Part shown: piece by piece, positions 61,882 to 64,000 of the stretch | Layout of the letters: the number at the start of each line of letters is the position of its first letter | How positions within the stretch are numbered: position 1 is the first letter of the stretch | Assembly (NCBI GenBank): GCA_963924555.1 | Contig: OZ004584.1 | Coordinates: 5,021,001-5,085,000, forward strand | Direction: 5' to 3' | Origin: Crambe crambe | Lineage: Eukaryota; Porifera; Demospongiae; Poecilosclerida; Crambeidae | DNA length: 64,000 bases | Made by a program: the position numbers and the translations under genes | The notes under the pieces: generated by a model | What the model was told of the DNA's origin: nothing | Database searches by the model: none | The model's input: only the letters and a program-made list of their open reading frames with translations

Positions 61882-63662
61882 CATAGATACATATAGCCTT
61901 ACGGGGATTGGAAACTTCGTACTTCAGAATGACAACATCCGTGTTGTCGGTGCGGTGGGCTATGGGGCGCACGCGTCTACAATTATAGAATGCATAGGCG
62001 AGCTGCAGCACTATAAGCAAGGCAAGTTATACATTTCTATACCTAGCTACTTCATGCAGTATCAACCAATTCATGCAGGCAACATCACATAAAGAACAAT
62101 TTCAAGAAGTGTTATTGTGAAGGAGTGGCAGGAGGGAAAAGGTTTTGAGAAAGTACTGTATCATAGTTTAAGATCCTCTGAATATCAGAAGACCTTTTTA
62201 AGTTTAGCAGGCTGTGGGACTCCCAACACATTGTTCGACAGAGGACTTCCTGCTTGGCCTGATAGGGTGATGAGTACTGATTCAGTCTATCTCATGAAGA
62301 ATGTAATGCCTTTAGATAATTATGTTGCAGGCATTAAAATGATCAGTAATAGCTATACCTAATACAATCTTTCATTTCCAGCTTGTTTGCATTGAGCTTG
62401 TCAAGTAAATATACATATAGCTACCAGGAGTGAATGAATCTCTCAGGACTCCTTGGAGAAATTTTTCAGATGTCATCGCCACTTACCAGAGGGGTTATAC
62501 CCATGAGAACTATAATGTTTGAGACACTATAAAAATACTCAGGCATTGAGAGTTATAAACACTGTGAGTTGAAATATTTCAAAAAAGAAATAGCTACATG
62601 AGGGCTCTAATGATGAAGAAAATATCAATGAGTCCTTGAAAATGAGGAGAAGAAAGAAGTAAATCCCAGCATAATAGCTAGCTATACTATTATTAAACTT
62701 ATAATTATAATCATTCAAGAAATTTGTGGGTACATAATGTGTGCAGTAAAAGACTGCCTAGCTTGCATTATCTAACTCTACATAAATTGCTGACCATTGT
62801 AAATTTACATCCTCTAGGATTCCATGACCATCTTCACCTATAATGATCGTCATTTTCTTGTAAAGTTTCGAGCAAATGTATAGCCCAAAACAGTTTCTTG
62901 ACTCACTTGCATTTTTAGACTTGGCTGCATTAGAGCATTAGTACTTGATTATGGGTGAGGTATTTTCCAATACTTGGCTCTCCTTGGAAGAAGGAGCTTT
63001 CGTGGCATTCTATCATTGCAGTTATGATTATGTATTACATTATTGTATTATGATATCCATGCAGTGTCTATTTCACAACTCAAGTTTCCTTATTATACTT
63101 GCAGTAAATGCAAGAAGTTCTAAATATTAGCACACTACAGCCTATGATGTAGTTGTTAGCGTGGAAGAAGACTGCAACACTCAAAGTGGTAAGTCAGGAA
63201 AGGGACCCAACGAATGGCACCTTGAAGACCACTATTTCAATGATTGTATCTCTTATAAGCAAACAGGCAGGTAATTTTGCACTTTATAGCACACTATAAC
63301 TTATTGGTGATATTTTGGTGTATCTTATCAGGTTTTTAATATATCCAGTGAGCCAAAAAAGGGGCCCAAGAGTAAAAAATACGGTATAATTGCCTATTAC
63401 TTCCATTATCTGGCTAATTTTTACTATAATTGTAGTTTCTTATTCACCACAAAATTAAAACATCCCTTAGGTAACAGCTTATTTGCCTCGCTAAAATTGT
63501 CGCTCTTCCATTTTGACACTACATGAATTTCCTTAGCAACCACCCAATGGCGGAAACCCGCTCCTTCGACAACACGGATGTGGTCAAAAATTGGCGCGCG
63601 CTAGTATTGAGTTTCCAATCCCCCGTAAGCTAGCTTAAGGCTAGCTATATAAGGCATCTATG
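61882..63662. mobile_element. 1.8-kb element sharing the GGATTGGAAAC terminal core
   Basis: The left end CATAGATACATATAGCCTTA then CGGGGATTGGAAAC pairs with GTTTCCAATCCCCCGTAAG ... CATCTATG at the right. ACATCCGTGTTGTCG is shared (inverted) further in. No target duplication is seen. Interior frames (e.g. EWQEGKGFEKVLYHSLRSSE at 62117-62362) match nothing I know. The ends resemble those at 22414/24643 and 40132/55242. Confidence 0.65.
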
Positions 63663-63666
63663 TAGC

Positions 63667-63905
63667 CACGTGTTAACTGCGCATGTGCGGTGACGACCTT
63701 TACCGTACCAATAATTTCTAGCTAGCTAGCCCCGCCTTCGCAACTGCTGCTCCAGCTCATCTCTTCTCCTGATTGCCCTATCCCATTCCCAAGACCACCC
63801 AAGCTATGTGGGCGCATACAACTTTAGTTAGTCTTTTTAAAAAAATGCCCTTGACCACTTAGCTTGTTCAAAGGACTTATCAAATGAGTTACTAGACAAA
63901 TGCAA
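63667..63905 (+). repeat. Dispersed repeat, copy 2 (partner at 25256-25515)
   Basis: Direct-orientation match to 25256-25515, starting GTGTTAACTGCGCATGTGCG. It begins right after the right end of the 61882-63662 element. The last 95 bases of the window show nothing identifiable. Confidence 0.75.
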
Positions 63906-64000
63906 TGCATTGTGATGCATGTTCCCTTTAGCAAGGGTGAAACAATGAGAATGGCCTCTCTTTCTGAAAACAATCTCTGGTCTGCATTCTCTGAGACTGG

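Overview
The window looks like a piece of an early-branching animal genome, most probably a demosponge of the Amphimedon type. The reasons are: AT-rich DNA full of TAGC/AGCT runs; genes split by very short GT-AG introns of about 45-100 bases; animal-specific domain combinations (sacsin, ZU5-UPA-Death, Ig/FN3 receptor); and dense miniature inverted-repeat elements beside tyrosine-recombinase retrotransposons. The species assignment is inference. I see no bacterial operons, rRNA or tRNA genes, or CRISPR arrays.

Layout. 2-13240 (+): the 3' part, about 4,220 residues, of a giant sacsin-like gene. After the usual sacsin order (ATPase-like repeats, J domain, HEPN) it continues into a ZU5-UPA-Death module. 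13784-19321 (-): a decayed DIRS/Ngaro-type retrotransposon with microsatellites. 20252-28053: inverted-repeat elements and a 2.2-kb DNA transposon with a 7-bp target duplication. 28393-33105 (+): a frameshifted ankyrin-repeat gene with the same ZU5-UPA-Death tail. 33689-37844 (-): a signal-Ig-FN3-transmembrane receptor with tyrosine motifs in its tail. 39101-39955: an element with about 200-bp terminal inverted repeats and a 9-bp target duplication. 40132-55242: an apparent nested 15-kb transposon. It holds a Plavaka/CACTA-like transposase (49880-53945, +), a second gene (40501-41745, -), and between them a 7.5-kb array of tandem composite repeats with 215-bp-arm palindromes. 55254-55391 (-) is a candidate host first exon beside it. 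55970-57801 is a further long-inverted-repeat element, 57802-58505 a third decayed UPA-Death tail, 60936-61640 (-) a decayed DUF3504-type tyrosine recombinase, and 61882-63662 another transposon.

How it fits together. The biological theme is one ZU5-UPA-Death effector tail present three times, attached once to a sacsin chaperone body, once to ankyrin repeats, and once left as a fragment. ZU5-UPA-Death tails occur in UNC5, PIDD and ankyrins, where the death domain recruits signalling partners. This suggests a local family of sensor or scaffold proteins with interchangeable front ends. The second theme is layered transposition: at least three elements share the terminal core GGATTGGAAAC, and one of them carries a repeat array within it.
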